The position numbers were made by a program, and so were the translations under genes. The notes beneath the pieces are model-generated. The model saw only the letters and a program-made list of their open reading frames with translations. It was not told the DNA's origin and did not search any database. DNA of 64,000 bases from Rhineura floridana (Eukaryota; Chordata; Lepidosauria; Squamata; Rhineuridae): contig NC_084482.1 in NCBI RefSeq assembly GCF_030035675.1, positions 221,983,943-222,047,942 of the forward strand. The letters are read 5' to 3'. Below are positions 1 to 11,300 of the stretch, one piece after another. Each line of letters opens with the position of its first letter. Position 1 is the stretch's first letter.

Positions 1-100
1 GAGAACATGCTTTGCATGCTAAAGTCCCCACATTCAATACCCAGCATCTCCAATTAGGGCTGGGAGAGATCCTTATCTGAAATCTTGTCAGTCAATACTG
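1..100 (+). repeat. tRNA-Ala-like SINE, 3' part
   Basis: The window opens inside a SINE. The string tgctttgcatgc followed by an A/B-box-like stretch and ggctgggagagatcc matches other copies here (minus strand at 4741, 45600 and 58800; plus strand at 22034). The head resembles tRNA-Ala(TGC). The 5' end lies outside the window. Confidence 0.6.
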
Positions 101-238
101 AGCTAGGGACGTCTATTATAGGAGAAGGCATTAAAAAGGATCTTATTCTCAATGCAGCAGCAAAAAAGGAGGAGGGGCATGGCTGTGACTATCATGAAGA
201 GACCCTGCACTTTTTAATTTGCTACTGCACTACTGGTC
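101..238. mobile_element. hAT-like MITE fragment, family M1
   Basis: This is the terminal part of the same short element seen whole at 27249, 30672 and 39300. Shared marks are the gggacgtct core, the aaaaaaggagga run, tgtgactatcatga and the terminus ending in CACTACTG. The other half is missing where it meets the SINE. It is non-coding. Confidence 0.6.
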
Positions 239-463
239 AGAAACAGAAAAACCACTTGGCCACCTCATTAGTGTAATATGGTATTACACTAACTGCAAAT
301 ATTTGATGCCCCTGCAAATGTTTAATGATGACCTTCTGTTCTCTGCAAAAGATGAAAAGGAAAATGCCTCTTCCCTATACAGCAAAGGCTTTCACAAAAG
401 TGGAAAGCAGTAGCCAACACAACGGCCAACACAGGACTAATTTCAGACAGTGAGTGAGTGAAA

Positions 464-637
464 GAGATTTAAGATTAAACAACCAAGAGCTAAATTCAAG
501 ATTAAAGTGTTGAAAACAAAGAGTCGCATCAAATCTCAAAATAACTACAGCAATGTTATGAGCACAGGTCAAACAGCCACACACACTTCAAACAAAAAGC
601 ATTTGAGCGTTTGTCATTTATAAACCCATTTAAGGAT
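464..637. repeat. Direct repeat, unit 1
   Basis: About 174 bp, running from gagatttaag to acccatttaaggat, recurs at 1221-1387 with roughly 90% identity by eye. The DNA between the units holds LINE 3' ends and a GT/GA microsatellite. The family is not recognised. Positions 239-463 show nothing I can name. Confidence 0.75.
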
Positions 638-709
638 TTATACCACCAGCATCAACCCAAACACCAGAAGCCTCTACTTTTCTCCCATGAGTGGGAAAGC
701 AATGATCCC

Positions 710-778
710 TCCACCCATTGCCGCCCTGGGCTCCTTCTAGGAGGAATGGTGGGATATAAATTTAATAAATTAAAGAAA
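710..778 (+). repeat. L2/CR1-type LINE 3' end
   Basis: The text ccgccctgggctcc, a GGA-rich hairpin and gggatataaatttaataaa form the usual terminal stretch of L2/CR1-clade LINEs. The same tail recurs at 6870, 57580 and 58160. It is only a 5'-truncated tail with no coding part. Confidence 0.6.
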
Positions 779-964
779 TCAATCTGCTGCTACAGTCAAT
801 TTAAAAGTTCTTTTCAAAAAAGAAAAAGCACAAAACCAAGAGACTGAACAACACTGGACTACACTTCAGGGTTGTCATACACAACTCCCTCTCGGGGCCC
901 CCCCCCCAATATCTGTACAGCCATACTAGGCTACTTTGCAGGGTTGCTGTAACATGGCTGCTGT

Positions 965-1085
965 AACCTATTTATTTATTTATTTATTAAATTTATTAGT
1001 CGCCCATCTGGCTGGCTGTCCAGCCACTCTGGGCGATGTACAAAATAAAAACATACAAATACATTAAAATATTAAAAATCTCAAC
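965..1085 (-). repeat. LINE 3' end, inverted
   Basis: On the minus strand this reads as a gggcgac-type hairpin followed by a TAAATAAA run, the terminus of an L2/CR1-clade LINE. It is 5' truncated. Confidence 0.5.
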
Positions 1086-1169
1086 AATAATAATAAAACC
1101 TAACCCAACCTATGCATTCTCCATCACTATATCCACCCCTCCCCACTGCTCCACTATGCATATACTAAT

Positions 1170-1224
1170 GGTGTGTGTGTGTGTGAGAGAGAGAGAGAGT
1201 GAGAGAGAGAGAGAGAGAGAGAGA
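1170..1224. repeat. (GT)n(GA)n microsatellite
   Basis: A GT run passes into a GA run just before the second copy of the direct repeat. Confidence 0.9.
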
Positions 1225-1387
1225 TTTAAGATCCAAGAGCTAAATTCAGGATTAAAGTGTTACAAACAAAGAGTCTCATACAATCTCAAAATAACTACAA
1301 CAATGTTATGAGCACAGGTCAAACAGCCACACACACTGCAAACAAAAAGTATTTGAGCTTTTGTCATTTATAAACCCATTTAAGGAT
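1221..1387. repeat. Direct repeat, unit 2
   Basis: Second copy of the unit at 464-637 in the same orientation, differing by scattered substitutions and small gaps. The next 270 bp (1388-1660) resemble 7290-7430, sharing a CT-rich stretch and gaaggccagtgtgagtcaca, so a further unnamed repeat family is present. Confidence 0.75.
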
Positions 1388-1700
1388 AGGGGGTGGGGGT
1401 GGCAGGGCGATTGAGCCAGCGGAAAGAGCAGGCTGCGGGAGACAGCAGGGATGGGAACACACACACACATCACCGTCACTCACCTCCATTCTGCTGCTGC
1501 CTTCTCCGTCATCCTTGCCCTGTGCCTTTCTCCCTCCACCATCCATTTTTCTCTTTCTCTCTCTCCTAACTGTCTGGCTGTCCATTTCCTCCCTCATGCT
1601 TCCTTACACAGAGCACGGGGGAAGAGCAACGCTGACCAGAAGGCCAGTGTGAGTCACATGTAGGGCTGCTTATTCCAATTCTACAAATCCGGGCAGGCTG

Positions 1701-1755
1701 ATTTGCATATTATGCAAATGATAAATTAGTTGCATAATTTGCATAGTATGCAAAT
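1701..1755. promoter_or_regulatory. Cluster of four octamer (POU) motifs
   Basis: ATTTGCAT at 1701-1708, ATGCAAAT at 1712-1719, ATTTGCAT at 1737-1744 and ATGCAAAT at 1748-1755. Each inverted pair is separated by 3 bp and the two pairs are 36 bp apart. Octamers bind POU factors such as Oct1/Oct4. The lack of a nearby gene and the repeat-rich setting make function doubtful. Confidence 0.4.
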
Positions 1756-1896
1756 AATGTCCTGATTAGGCAAATTAATCATATTAAAAGTTGCATTGTC
1801 CAGTTTTGTTTTGTGCCTAGCAATTACCACCAAAAACTGGGGGAGGATTTGAAGATTTAAAAAAATCCTTCATTTTCAACCTTAAATGCCTATTAT

Positions 1897-2065
1897 GGAA
1901 TATTTATTTATTAAGAGGATATATATCCTGCCTTTCCACTGTTAAAAACGGAGTTCAGGGCAGCTTACAAACATAAAAACAATAAAAATGCACAATCATT
2001 GTAAAAACATAATAAAAACACAACAAACATAAAACAAGTCAATGCAGCACTATAAAAATCATACA
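1897..2065 (-). repeat. LINE 3' end, inverted
   Basis: tatttatttattaagaggatatat followed by cagggcagcttacaaaca is the inverted tail of an L2-clade LINE. Positions 2066-3050 hold a CA microsatellite (about 2400-2464) and otherwise nothing I can name. Confidence 0.5.
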
Positions 2066-3049
2066 TCTTTTAACGCAAATAGAAATCAAGATTTCAATAT
2101 TATCAGCTCTGTCAATCATCATCTAAAAGGAGCATGTCTGGGCATGTAATAAGTGTCTTTAGTACACCGATTCTCACATATCCGATCAGAGAGAGGGGAA
2201 ATGCAGCCTTCTATGATAAAGGCTGGAACATGATGGAGACCTGGGTGATGGCACCTTTATTAAAAAAGAAAATAAAAATGCAGTGAATTCTAGAGACCTG
2301 GCAAGCTGTGGTAGCATTATACAGGGTAGCTGTTCCATTCCTTAAGGGGGGGAAGATTACACCCCCCCACTGCATTGAATATATGCATTGCGAGAGGGAG
2401 CGCCTCTGTGTGTATGTATATATATACACATGCATGTAGGTATACATGCACACACACACACACATATCCATCCCTGGGGAGATGGAAGTAGGGTGGTCTT
2501 TGGTGGAGAGATGCCTGCCAGTCATTTTGAAGAAGGGTATGTATCAAAAAATACTTTTTAGCCTTTTCTGAATTGCTGAACAGAGGCTCTGTCAGGCAAC
2601 AGGGTGAGTGAGGCAGCATTCCAATGCAACTTCACTTAGGAGTAAGCACCATTTAACAAGGTGGGTGCAGGGCTGAAAATGCAAATGCTAGTATCACTGC
2701 CTTTTCTACAGAGAGGTTTGCTTTTATGTCTTGTATCTGTTCAGGGGAGGGAGTGTTTGGTGGAATCAAACCCTTTTATTCCATCCTCCATGATGACAGG
2801 CAGACCCTCCCATTGCATTCGCCACTTCAGACACATATCCTGAGAAACAGGCAACTGAGATGAAAGCTGCTTCTCCTTGCTGACTCAACCAGAAAGTGGA
2901 GCAGCTGCATGTGTTGATCAAGTGGGCATGTGCAGTTTTCTAACCTGCTAGATTCTGCAGATGCAGCAGGCAAGCAGACTAAAATTCTTCATTTTTCCAG
3001 GACAACTGTGGTGTCTCTCATTGGCTAAGAACAATGGAAGGCAGGAATT

Positions 3050-3600
3050 AGGGTTGCCAGGTCAGAAGCATCCCAAACCCTGAAATTTCAGGGGTGGGCC
3101 AGAGGAAGTACTCCTGAGTGATGTCAGGGGGTGCGCCTGAGTGATGTCACAGGGATGGGCCCTAGTGCTGCCATTAAGCATGATACATTAAGCATCAATC
3201 ACAGTTGTGTAGAGCATACAATGAAATTTTTTTTTTTTTCTGATTGAAAATTAAGACAGAAATCTTAGCTAAAATATGAAGCCCGGGTAGGGAACATTTA
3301 ATCTAGCTCATTTGCTTTCAGCAAGAAGGGTTTAAGTGCCCCCAGGCCAGTCACCAGAAGGCCATTGTAGGAAGAAAGGAGCCTAGTGTTGTGGAGATGT
3401 TAGATGGGAACACTCAGGAGTAAAGATGGATGTCCCCAAAGGCAGCAATTCTAAACACACTTACTAAGGGACTAAGCACCACAGAACTCAACAAGACTTA
3501 CTTCTGAGTAGCTATAGCATGGATTGTGATGTTGGTAAACCTTAACTATGGATCCTCTGCAAAGACATCCATATCCAAACAGGGTTGGCAACCCCCTGCC
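3050..3600. repeat. Possible inverted-repeat element, low confidence
   Basis: The stretch begins with agggttgccagg and ends with agggttggcaacccc, which are roughly inverted. Two near-identical ctgagtgatgtcac strings lie near the left end. No target-site duplication was found. Positions 3600-3960 show nothing recognisable. Confidence 0.25.
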
Positions 3601-3959
3601 TGCAGTGCCCTGCCCGTATCTTTTAACATGGCTGCTCCAAAATTCTTAACAGATTTGACCCTTCAGAAAGAGGTCTGAGAAAAGAATATGAGTAAGAAGT
3701 TTCTCTACCCTTTCTGTCTACCTTGTGGACTGCTATAAACTCACTTTGACAGCCAACCCAATTCCAGTGAGCAATAATGGACAGAGAAAAAACACACATG
3801 GTTTGGTCTTCTTTCATACGCAGCAGCTTGGGAACAACAGTTGCAGCCACACTTCCAAATATATGAATTCTCTTTTACCACTATTGGGCAAACTGTCATG
3901 CAACCAACAAGGTGCACCACCAGTGGGTTTAAGGGGGTTGTCCTGAGCACATGGAACCA

Positions 3960-4160
3960 CTGCTGTTGCTTCTATGGCTGTAACTGAGTGAGGTTAAAGA
4001 TAAGTGAAATGCAAATAGAAAAAACAACACCACAAAAGCCAGTAACACTTTCCTAAATGCAATACCATACCAACCACAACAAGATTCCTATGAATAAGGC
4101 AGAAAACTCTGCATCCCACAACCAGTCAGGATTCATAACCAAAAACCAAAACTAAAAAAA
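3960..4160 (-). repeat. Unnamed repeat R1, first part
   Basis: This matches the reverse complement of about 54840-55030, for example ccacaaccagtcaggatt and ctgttgcttctatggctg. The match resumes at 6480-7300, so about 2.3 kb of later insertions split this copy. Confidence 0.65.
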
Positions 4161-4205
4161 TCCTGGCAGACAGTCAGCCAAGGTCACAGAAATCCCCATG
4201 CAGCA

Positions 4206-4715
4206 CAACCTGACCTGGGGACTTCAGTTAACGCAGAATGCTGCAGCACAATTGCTGACATGAGTGAGATCCTATCAGCACATTACACCCCTGCTCTGAA
4301 ATCGGCATTGGTTGCTGATTTGCTACCAGGCCAAGTTCAAGCTGTGCTTTCCATGTTATGGGTGCCACATAGTACTTGTTCTGCCCTTGTAAGAAATCAG
4401 TCCTGTAAAGTGGCAGCGCCTACGCTTTGGAACTCCCTGCTTATTGACATTAGGCAGACGCCTCTTTTCAGCACCTGCTAAAATCAGTTTTCTTGAGGCA
4501 AGCCTCTCCAGGCATGTAGAAGCTATTGTGTTTTTAAATCTGTTTTTAACTCATTGTTGGTTTTATTATTTTGAACTTTTTAAAATATCTGTCCTTAACG
4601 CTTTTGCCAATAATTTTATTGTTTTAATTCTTTCTGTAAACACCTTTGAGATTTTTTACACTAAAGCGGTATATAAATGTTGTAAATAAAAATACATCAA
4701 TAAATGTTGGAGTCA
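4206..4715 (+). repeat. L2/CR1-clade LINE, decayed 3' part
   Basis: Traces of the RT C-terminus (an LQXNAAA-type start, then a WNSL-type stretch near 4430) are followed by the 3' tail with tttgagattttt and aaagcggtatataaatg. Frames are broken in several places. It lies inside repeat R1. Confidence 0.55.
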
Positions 4716-4740
4716 CTGTGGCCCTTGAGTCTCTTCCCAC

Positions 4741-4901
4741 TTTTAGGAACCAAGGAATCTGCCTTATACTGACTCAGGCCATTTCGTACCATTTAACTCA
4801 GTACTCATGACATGGACTAGCATTGGCTCTCCAGGATTCCAGGCAATAGTCTTTTCCAGGAATTGAATTTTGGACCTTGCATGCAAAGCATATGCCCTAA
4901 C
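4741..4901 (-). repeat. tRNA-Ala-like SINE, interrupted by an LTR
   Basis: The inverted SINE ends with ccttgcatgcaaagcatatgcccta. Its last ~20 bp (gatgagctacaaccctccc) resume at 5974 after the solo LTR, so the LTR landed in the SINE head. Confidence 0.65.
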
Positions 4902-5968
4902 TGTCATGAACCTGTATATGTTCATGAGTTATTAAAAATTATATGTAACATCTTGGTTCCAGCAAAGAACTCTGGGAGTTCCAACCGTTAGAAAAACAGG
5001 CCTCTGCAAGAGTAAAAAAATGTTAAGTTTCGGTTTCCAGCTGAAGACGGTTAAGGGAAGCCTAAACAGAAGCATCTGGCTATCTGTGCTGATTAACAAG
5101 AGCCTGACACTCAAGGCCATCCTGGCCTGGGAAGTCTGAAACACCATTTGGGAGGGGGGCCTGGAAGGTGTGCAAAAGTCGAGAAACATCTAGAAAGGGA
5201 TTACATCAGAAAACTCCTGATTGGTTAATTAAACTTGGACCGTTGGGATTCTTTTTCCTTAAGTATAAGGCTGGGGACCCATAGTCTTTGTTCCCTCAGG
5301 AAGGTTCTGAAAGGTTCCTTCTGACTGGTGCCTATGGGAGGCAACCTAAGCAGAGTTCCATCGCTTTGTGACTGATGCCAATTTCTCTTAGGAGAGACGC
5401 CACTGCAACCAACTACCTCATGTGTAAGTAGAGAAGGTTAGATAGGTTGTTATTTTCTTGTTGTGTGAATGAATTCTCTTAGATGTACCTAAACCCCTGT
5501 TTGGGTGTATGGTCTTAAAGGATTACTTGCTGCTATATTTTAATGTGCACTTATATTTTGAATAAAGCTACTTCTATTTAACCTGGTGTGTTCATTGAGG
5601 GGAAGGGTGGTTCTGAATCCAGCACCTTGACCAACTCAGCTATGCAACTACCAAGGAGGGAAAAGGAGTAAAAGCTTAATTCTAATTTGTGGGGTTTTAC
5701 CAGAGGCTTCCTGACAAGGAGTGTAATTTTGGCTCTTGTCTTATAGGACCTTGGTTTACCTATTTTCTGGGCTCAGAGTTCCCCTAGCTCTGAGTGGAAC
5801 CAGTAAGGGGTGGTGGTAGCCTACTTTCTACCTTGCAGGGTTGGTGTTAGTTTACACAGCCTTGGCAAGGAGGAATTTGATATTTGGTTTCCAGAACAAT
5901 TACCCTAAGGGTGGGAATTGGGTCTGAAGCATGACTTCTGGTGCCTTGAGGGGCTCAGGGGCATGACA
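4902..5968 (+). mobile_element. Solo LTR of an endogenous retrovirus (family L-a)
   Basis: The element begins TGTCATGA and ends GGCATGACA. Flanking 5-bp repeats are CTAAC (4897-4901) and CTAAT (5969-5973). A TATA-like agtataagg lies near 5262 and AATAAA near 5561, so it reads plus. The AATAAA region matches the LTR at about 52042-53022 (shared ctgaatccagcaccttgacc). There is no internal region, so this is a recombined fossil. Age: moderate to old. Confidence 0.75.
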
Positions 5969-6056
5969 CTAATGATGAGCTACAACCCTCCCGTTTAAAA
6001 AAGTATCTTTTAAAAATTTTCTTTGCAATTCACTCTTGAATGCACATCATACCTAG

Positions 6057-6260
6057 GGCAGATCCACACCATTTATTTATAGCACATTCAACACCCATTT
6101 GAAGCACATGAATCCCACCACAGAATCATAGGAATTTTCATTTGTTAAGGGTGGTGAGAACTATAACTGTGAGGGGGAAACTACACTTCCCAGGATTCTT
6201 TAGGCGAAGTCATGGGCTTTAAATGTGAGTTGGATGTGCTTTAAATGTGTTGATCTACTT
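6057..6260. mobile_element. Short inverted-repeat element (MITE family M2)
   Basis: It starts cagatccacaccat and has inner complementary arms (ccaccacagaatcat against gattctttagg; tttaaatgtg near both ends). A better kept copy lies at 45212-45416 and a variant at 34372-35185. It is non-coding, and the superfamily is probably hAT. Confidence 0.55.
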
Positions 6261-6479
6261 AATCAACTTTGCCTGCATGTAAATCGTTTTAATTAATTTT
6301 TCAAAATGGAAATGAGCTATAAAGTATACTGGGTGACCATGTGCTACTCACCATCTCTCAGTCTATCCTCCCCTCAGGATGAAAACAATGGAGAACCATG
6401 ACCACCCCCAGAAAGAAGGGCACACTTAAAATGTAGAGAAAAAATCAACTATAACCATAGTGTGAAATCAAATACTTAT

Positions 6480-7300
6480 TAGGATGCAGTATGAAGAAAT
6501 ATTTATATAAACATGACTATCAAATATGTTTATTAATTACACAATCTGTAAAGATATTTATAGTGCAATCCAATGTTTGTTTACTCAGAAGTAAGTCCTA
6601 ATGTATTCAATGGGGCTTACTAAACTGGGAAGTGTGCAGAGAACTACAGCCTCAAGTGATAACGAACTTGTTCTTTCAACAAGCCTTTTAAGCTGAGACC
6701 TTATCCCAGTCTGAGTCTGTGTTGGAATTGGTTTTTAATATGTTTTAAGTCTTTTCTTTTTTTAAAAAAATATATTTTTAAACCTTTTTAAAAATGTTTT
6801 CAAAGTTGTTTTAATAGATTTTAAAGTCTGTTTTTTATGATGTTTTAAAGTGTTTTTAGTGCTTTTGTTTGCCGCCCTGGGGTCCTACTGGGAGGAAGGG
6901 CAGGATATAAATCAAATAATAAATAAATAAACTTCATTCACCCAACCCAAAATTCAGAATCATGCCTCTTTAGGCTGTTTTCCAACTGTTTATTCTTGCT
7001 TTATGGTTACTGGATTTTAAATGGCTTTATTTCTTGTTGTGAGCTGCCTTGGTTTCCAACCCTACCTCACAGTGGTGTTGGAAAGACTACACACACACAC
7101 TGCAGATGTATAAATACATACAGCCCATATAATAGTTTATTGTCAAACCAATTGGTCATTGCAAAAAATCAGTATTAATTTTAAACAAATCAGTATTAGT
7201 TTCCTACATAATAAAAAACTGTAATACCTAAGTAAGCCCTGCCTAATTGCTTTAAAACAGGACTGGAGAACAACAGAAAGAAAGTCCCCCCCCCCATTTT
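6480..7300 (-). repeat. Unnamed repeat R1, second part, with LINE tail
   Basis: Much of this is the reverse complement of about 54290-54830 (shared atacagcccatataatagtt and caattggtcattgcaaaaaa). At 6655-6935 a plus-strand L2/CR1 tail is inserted, with ccgccctggggtcc then aggatataaatcaaataa. Confidence 0.6.
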
Positions 7301-7382
7301 TTTAACTCTTTCCCACTCACCTCCCATCTGCTGCTGCTTTCTCCCTCCATTTTCCGCCATTTTCTCTCTTTCTCTCTCTTGC

Positions 7383-7583
7383 TTCCTCACACAGAGCAAG
7401 CTCAGCAGAAGGCCAGTGTGAGTCACATGTCTGTTGCCCACCAATCACAGGAGCAGACTTCCCCCCCCCCTCTGTCTCTGGGTTCCTCACACAGATTCAA
7501 GCTCAGCAGAAGGCCAGTGTGAGTCACATGTCTGTTGCCCACCAATCACAGGAGCAGACTTCCCCTGCTTCCTCCAAGTAACT
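7383..7583. repeat. 101-bp tandem duplication
   Basis: ctcagcagaaggccagtgtg and the following acatgtctgttgcccaccaa occur at 7401 and again at 7502, a period of 101 bp. The two units are nearly identical. The segment is non-coding. Confidence 0.85.
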
Positions 7584-7628
7584 GGAAGGGGAGAGAGAGT
7601 GAAACTGAAAGAAGTATTTCTTCTGCGC

Positions 7629-8398
7629 TGTCCCGTTCAGAGCCGAAAGAATTAGGCTGGAGCAGAGCTTGGAAAAGTTACTTTTTTGAACTACAACTCC
7701 CATCAGCCCAATCCAGTGGCCATTCTGGCTGGGGCTGATGGGAGTTGTAGTTCAAAAAAAGTAACTTTTCCAAGCTCTGGGCTGGAGTGTGTGTGCAAGT
7801 AAATCTCGTTTTATTAGAGTAATGGATACATCAAAGGCATTGTGCTTCATAGGAGACCCTACGCTAACTCACTAGAGTCCCTAACTATACTCTAGACATG
7901 CTCTGCAGTGTGTGAAGGAAGTTGACTCAACAACCCCCACTGGGAGCGGCAGGCTTATATAGGAATTGTTTTTGAACGTATCTCTGACTCCTTCGTAATT
8001 CCTGTCTTTGCCCTGTCCGTTTCTGGCAGCGACGGAAACGAGGAGACAGGGGACGTGCATCCAACAGCTCATCTGAAGACACCTGCTCCCGAGCAACGGG
8101 CTCGAGGTCATGGGGCGGTGCCACACTGGAATCCTCCTGGGAACTGCTTGGTAAAGGAGGAGCTGGCACTGACTCTGAAGCTTCCCCCCACAAGTCCTCT
8201 GCATCAACTGGGGGCAGTGCGCTCAGCTCCTCAGAAAGGGCGTTACTCATGGGAACTGGCTGGAGAGTAGGCTGCCCCCCTCCCGCACGATCCTGCTCAG
8301 ACACAACAATCCCCAACTCTGCTTCTTCTGGCTGCGGAGGTGCCTGAAACTCATGCCTCCCCCCTTCCTGTCCCTTCTGAGTTGGCTGCAGCGCAACA
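7629..8398 (-). repeat. Chromovirus 3' LTR
   Basis: On the plus strand it starts TGTCCCGTTCAG and ends GCGCAACA. Without the 117-bp nested element and its extra 8-bp target copy it is 645 bp, against 646 bp for the other LTR. The pol reading frame continues about 156 codons into this LTR. Confidence 0.92.
7663..7779. mobile_element. Nested hAT-like MITE, 117 bp
   Basis: Its inverted ends are CAGAGCTTGGAAAAGTTAC and the exact complement. Perfect 8-bp target duplications GGCTGGAG lie at 7655-7662 and 7780-7787. The other LTR has the empty site gaggctggagtgtg. The inner arms carry the common actacaactcccatcag palindrome. An 8-bp duplication points to hAT. It inserted after the chromovirus. Confidence 0.9.
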
Positions 8399-11300
8399 TC
8401 ATCCCCCCCTCCATGCTTTAACCCTTCCCACCCCTGAGGTCTAGGTTTCTCTGGATAAGCCTCATGGAATTCTCTCACCAAAGTCGGAGCGTACACATTC
8501 TCCTCCGTTTCCCAGGAACGTTCAGTTGGATCGTACCCCTTCCAATGAATCAGGTACTGAAGATGCCCTCGGCGTTTTCGCAAGTCCAAAATCTGTTCTA
8601 CTTCGTATTCCTCCTCCCCCTCCACCAACAACGGCGGCGCGGGCTCCACTCGTGGACGGTGAGGGTCGGGGGCAGCGTCCTTGGTCAACAATGCCCTGTG
8701 GAAGACTGGGTGCATCTTGAAGGTGGGTGGCAATTTTAGTCTGTAAGCCACGGGGTTAATCTGAGCCTCCACCTCAAAGGGCCCTACACGCCGATCCTGC
8801 AGTTTACGACACCGGCCAGGCATAGCTAGGAAATGTGTAGAGATCCAGACCTGGTCTCCCACTCGTATGAGGTCCCCCTCTCTCCGATGCTGGTCAGCTG
8901 CGCATTTGTAATCCGCTTTGGCCTGTTCTAGTTGCTCTTGGAGTAGCTGTTGCATAGCGTGGAGTTCCTGCAAGTAATCCTCAGCAGCTGGGACTGAGAG
9001 ACTGTCCTTTGGGGCAGGGAAGGCTCAGGGGTGGTAGCCAAAATTGGCGAAGAAAGGAGTCTGTTGCGTGTGCGAATGCACAGCATTATTATAGGCAAAT
9101 TCTGCTAAATGCAGGTAGGACATCCAGTTGTCCTGCTGATATCCCACAAAACAATGTAAATATTGTTGCAACACTGTGTTGACCCTCTTGGACTGCCCAT
9201 CCATTTGGGGATGATGGGCGGACGACAGTCTCAACTCACTTTGCAGCAACTTCCACAACGCTTGCCAAAAACCCAAGGTGAATTGTGTGCCCCGATCGGA
9301 AACCAGGCTGTCTGGCAGACCGTGCAGCCGATACACATTTTGCACGTACAACTTGGCAGTGTCTTGAGCACTTGGGAGCCCTGTGCACGGAATGAAGTGA
9401 GCCATTTTCGAGAAGGCATCAACGACCACCAAAACTGTGGTTTTCCCCTGCGAAGGTGGAAGGTCTGTTATAAAATCCATAGTAATCATTCGCCAAGGTC
9501 CTCCTGGGGTAGGGAGGGGTTCCAGTAGCCCCGGTGGCTTCCCGGTGGCATGTTTAGCCCTCATGCAAGTGGGGCAAGAGCGAACGTAATACTCTACGTC
9601 CTTCTTCACCTTGGGCCACCAGAAGTCCCGAGTGACAGCTTGAATGGTCTTAAAAACCCCAAAGTGGCCTGCCGTGGGGGCGTCATGGCACTGACATAGT
9701 ACTCTCCCTTGCAGTTCTCCGGGGGGCACATAAACAGCTTCCTGATGGTGCAGTATGCCATCCTTCCAGATAAGGTCCTTCTGTTCTGCCTGGGGTGACG
9801 CGCCGTCTTCGATCCGCTGCTCCTGCACGAAAGGATCCTGTTGTTGCGCATCACGCACTTCAGCTTCCCAAGAATCTTGGCAGGCCCCTACTACTCCCTG
9901 CTCGGGAGGGATTATGTACTGTAACGGTCTTCGGGTGGGATCCCTCAGAAATTCTGGCTTCCTCGAGAGGGCATCAGCCCACTTATTCTGTGCTTGGGAG
10001 ATATAACGAATTTTAAAATGGAACCGTGCGAAGAACTGAGCCCAGCGCACTTGCCTCTGGTTGAGTTTACGGGCGATATGAAGACTCTCTAGATTACGAT
10101 GGTCCGTGTGCACCTCAGTTTCATGCTGCACCCCTTCCAGATGGTGTCTCCAGGCTTCAAAGGCATCCCTAATGGCTAATAGCTCCTTTTCCCACACAGT
10201 GTAGTTTTGTTCAGAGTCGGTTAGCTTTCTGGAAAAGTAAGCACAAGGCATCAGTTCTCCCCCTTTCTGGGCCGGTTGCAAAAGAACCCCTCCGATTGCG
10301 ATGTCTGACACATCCGTCTCTACCACAAAAGGGAGCGCCGGGTCGGCATGCTGTAGTATGGGTTCGGTAGCAAACCTTCGCTTCAGGCTTTCGAAAGTCT
10401 CTTGTGCAGCTTCTGTCCAGTGGAAAGGTCCTGAGCCCTTCAGGCAATCCGTGAGTGGTGCAGTCTGATGGGAGTAGTTGGCTATGAAACGATGGTAGTA
10501 ATTCGCAAAGCCCAAGAAGTGCTGCAAATCCTTCTTGGTCTTGGGGGGTTGCCACATGAGTACACAACAAACTTTCTCTGGGTCCATTTCTACTCCTGCT
10601 GGCGATATCCAATACCCCAGAAAGTCCAACGTGGTTAGGTCAAACCCACACTTTTCCAGTTTCGCGTAAAGATGGTGTTCCCGTAACTTCTGCAGCACTG
10701 CACGCACATGTGAGTCATGTTCTTTGGGAGTATCTGAGTAAATCAAAATATCATCCAGATAAACTATCATGAAGCAGTCCACAAAGTCCCGGAAGATGTC
10801 ATTCATGAAACTTTGGAAGACTCCAGGTGCTCCTGACAACCCATATGGCATTACTAAATACTCAAACTGACCATAATGGGTCTTAAACGCTGCCTTCCAT
10901 TCATGGCCTGCCTTAATCCTCACCAAGCTGTAAGCTCCTCTCAAGTCCAGTTTCGTGAAAATTTTGGCGGAACGCAACCTCTCCAACATTTCCCTAATGA
11001 GCGGCAGCGGGTAACTATTGGGGATAGTGAGCTGGTTTAGGGCCCGATAATCATTACAGGGACGGAGATCCCCCTTTTTTCTTCACAAACAGCAGGGGTG
11101 CACCAGCGGGGGACTGCGAAGGGCGAATGAAGCCTTTCTTCAAATTGGTGTCCAGAAACTCCCTTAACGCTGCCAACTCTGGTTCAGATGGAGAGTAGAT
11201 CTGCCCGGCGGGGATGCGTGGTCCAGGCACCAAATCAATGGCACAATCATAGGGCCGGTGAGGAGGGAGTTGCTCCGGTTCCTTTTTATCGAAGATGTCC

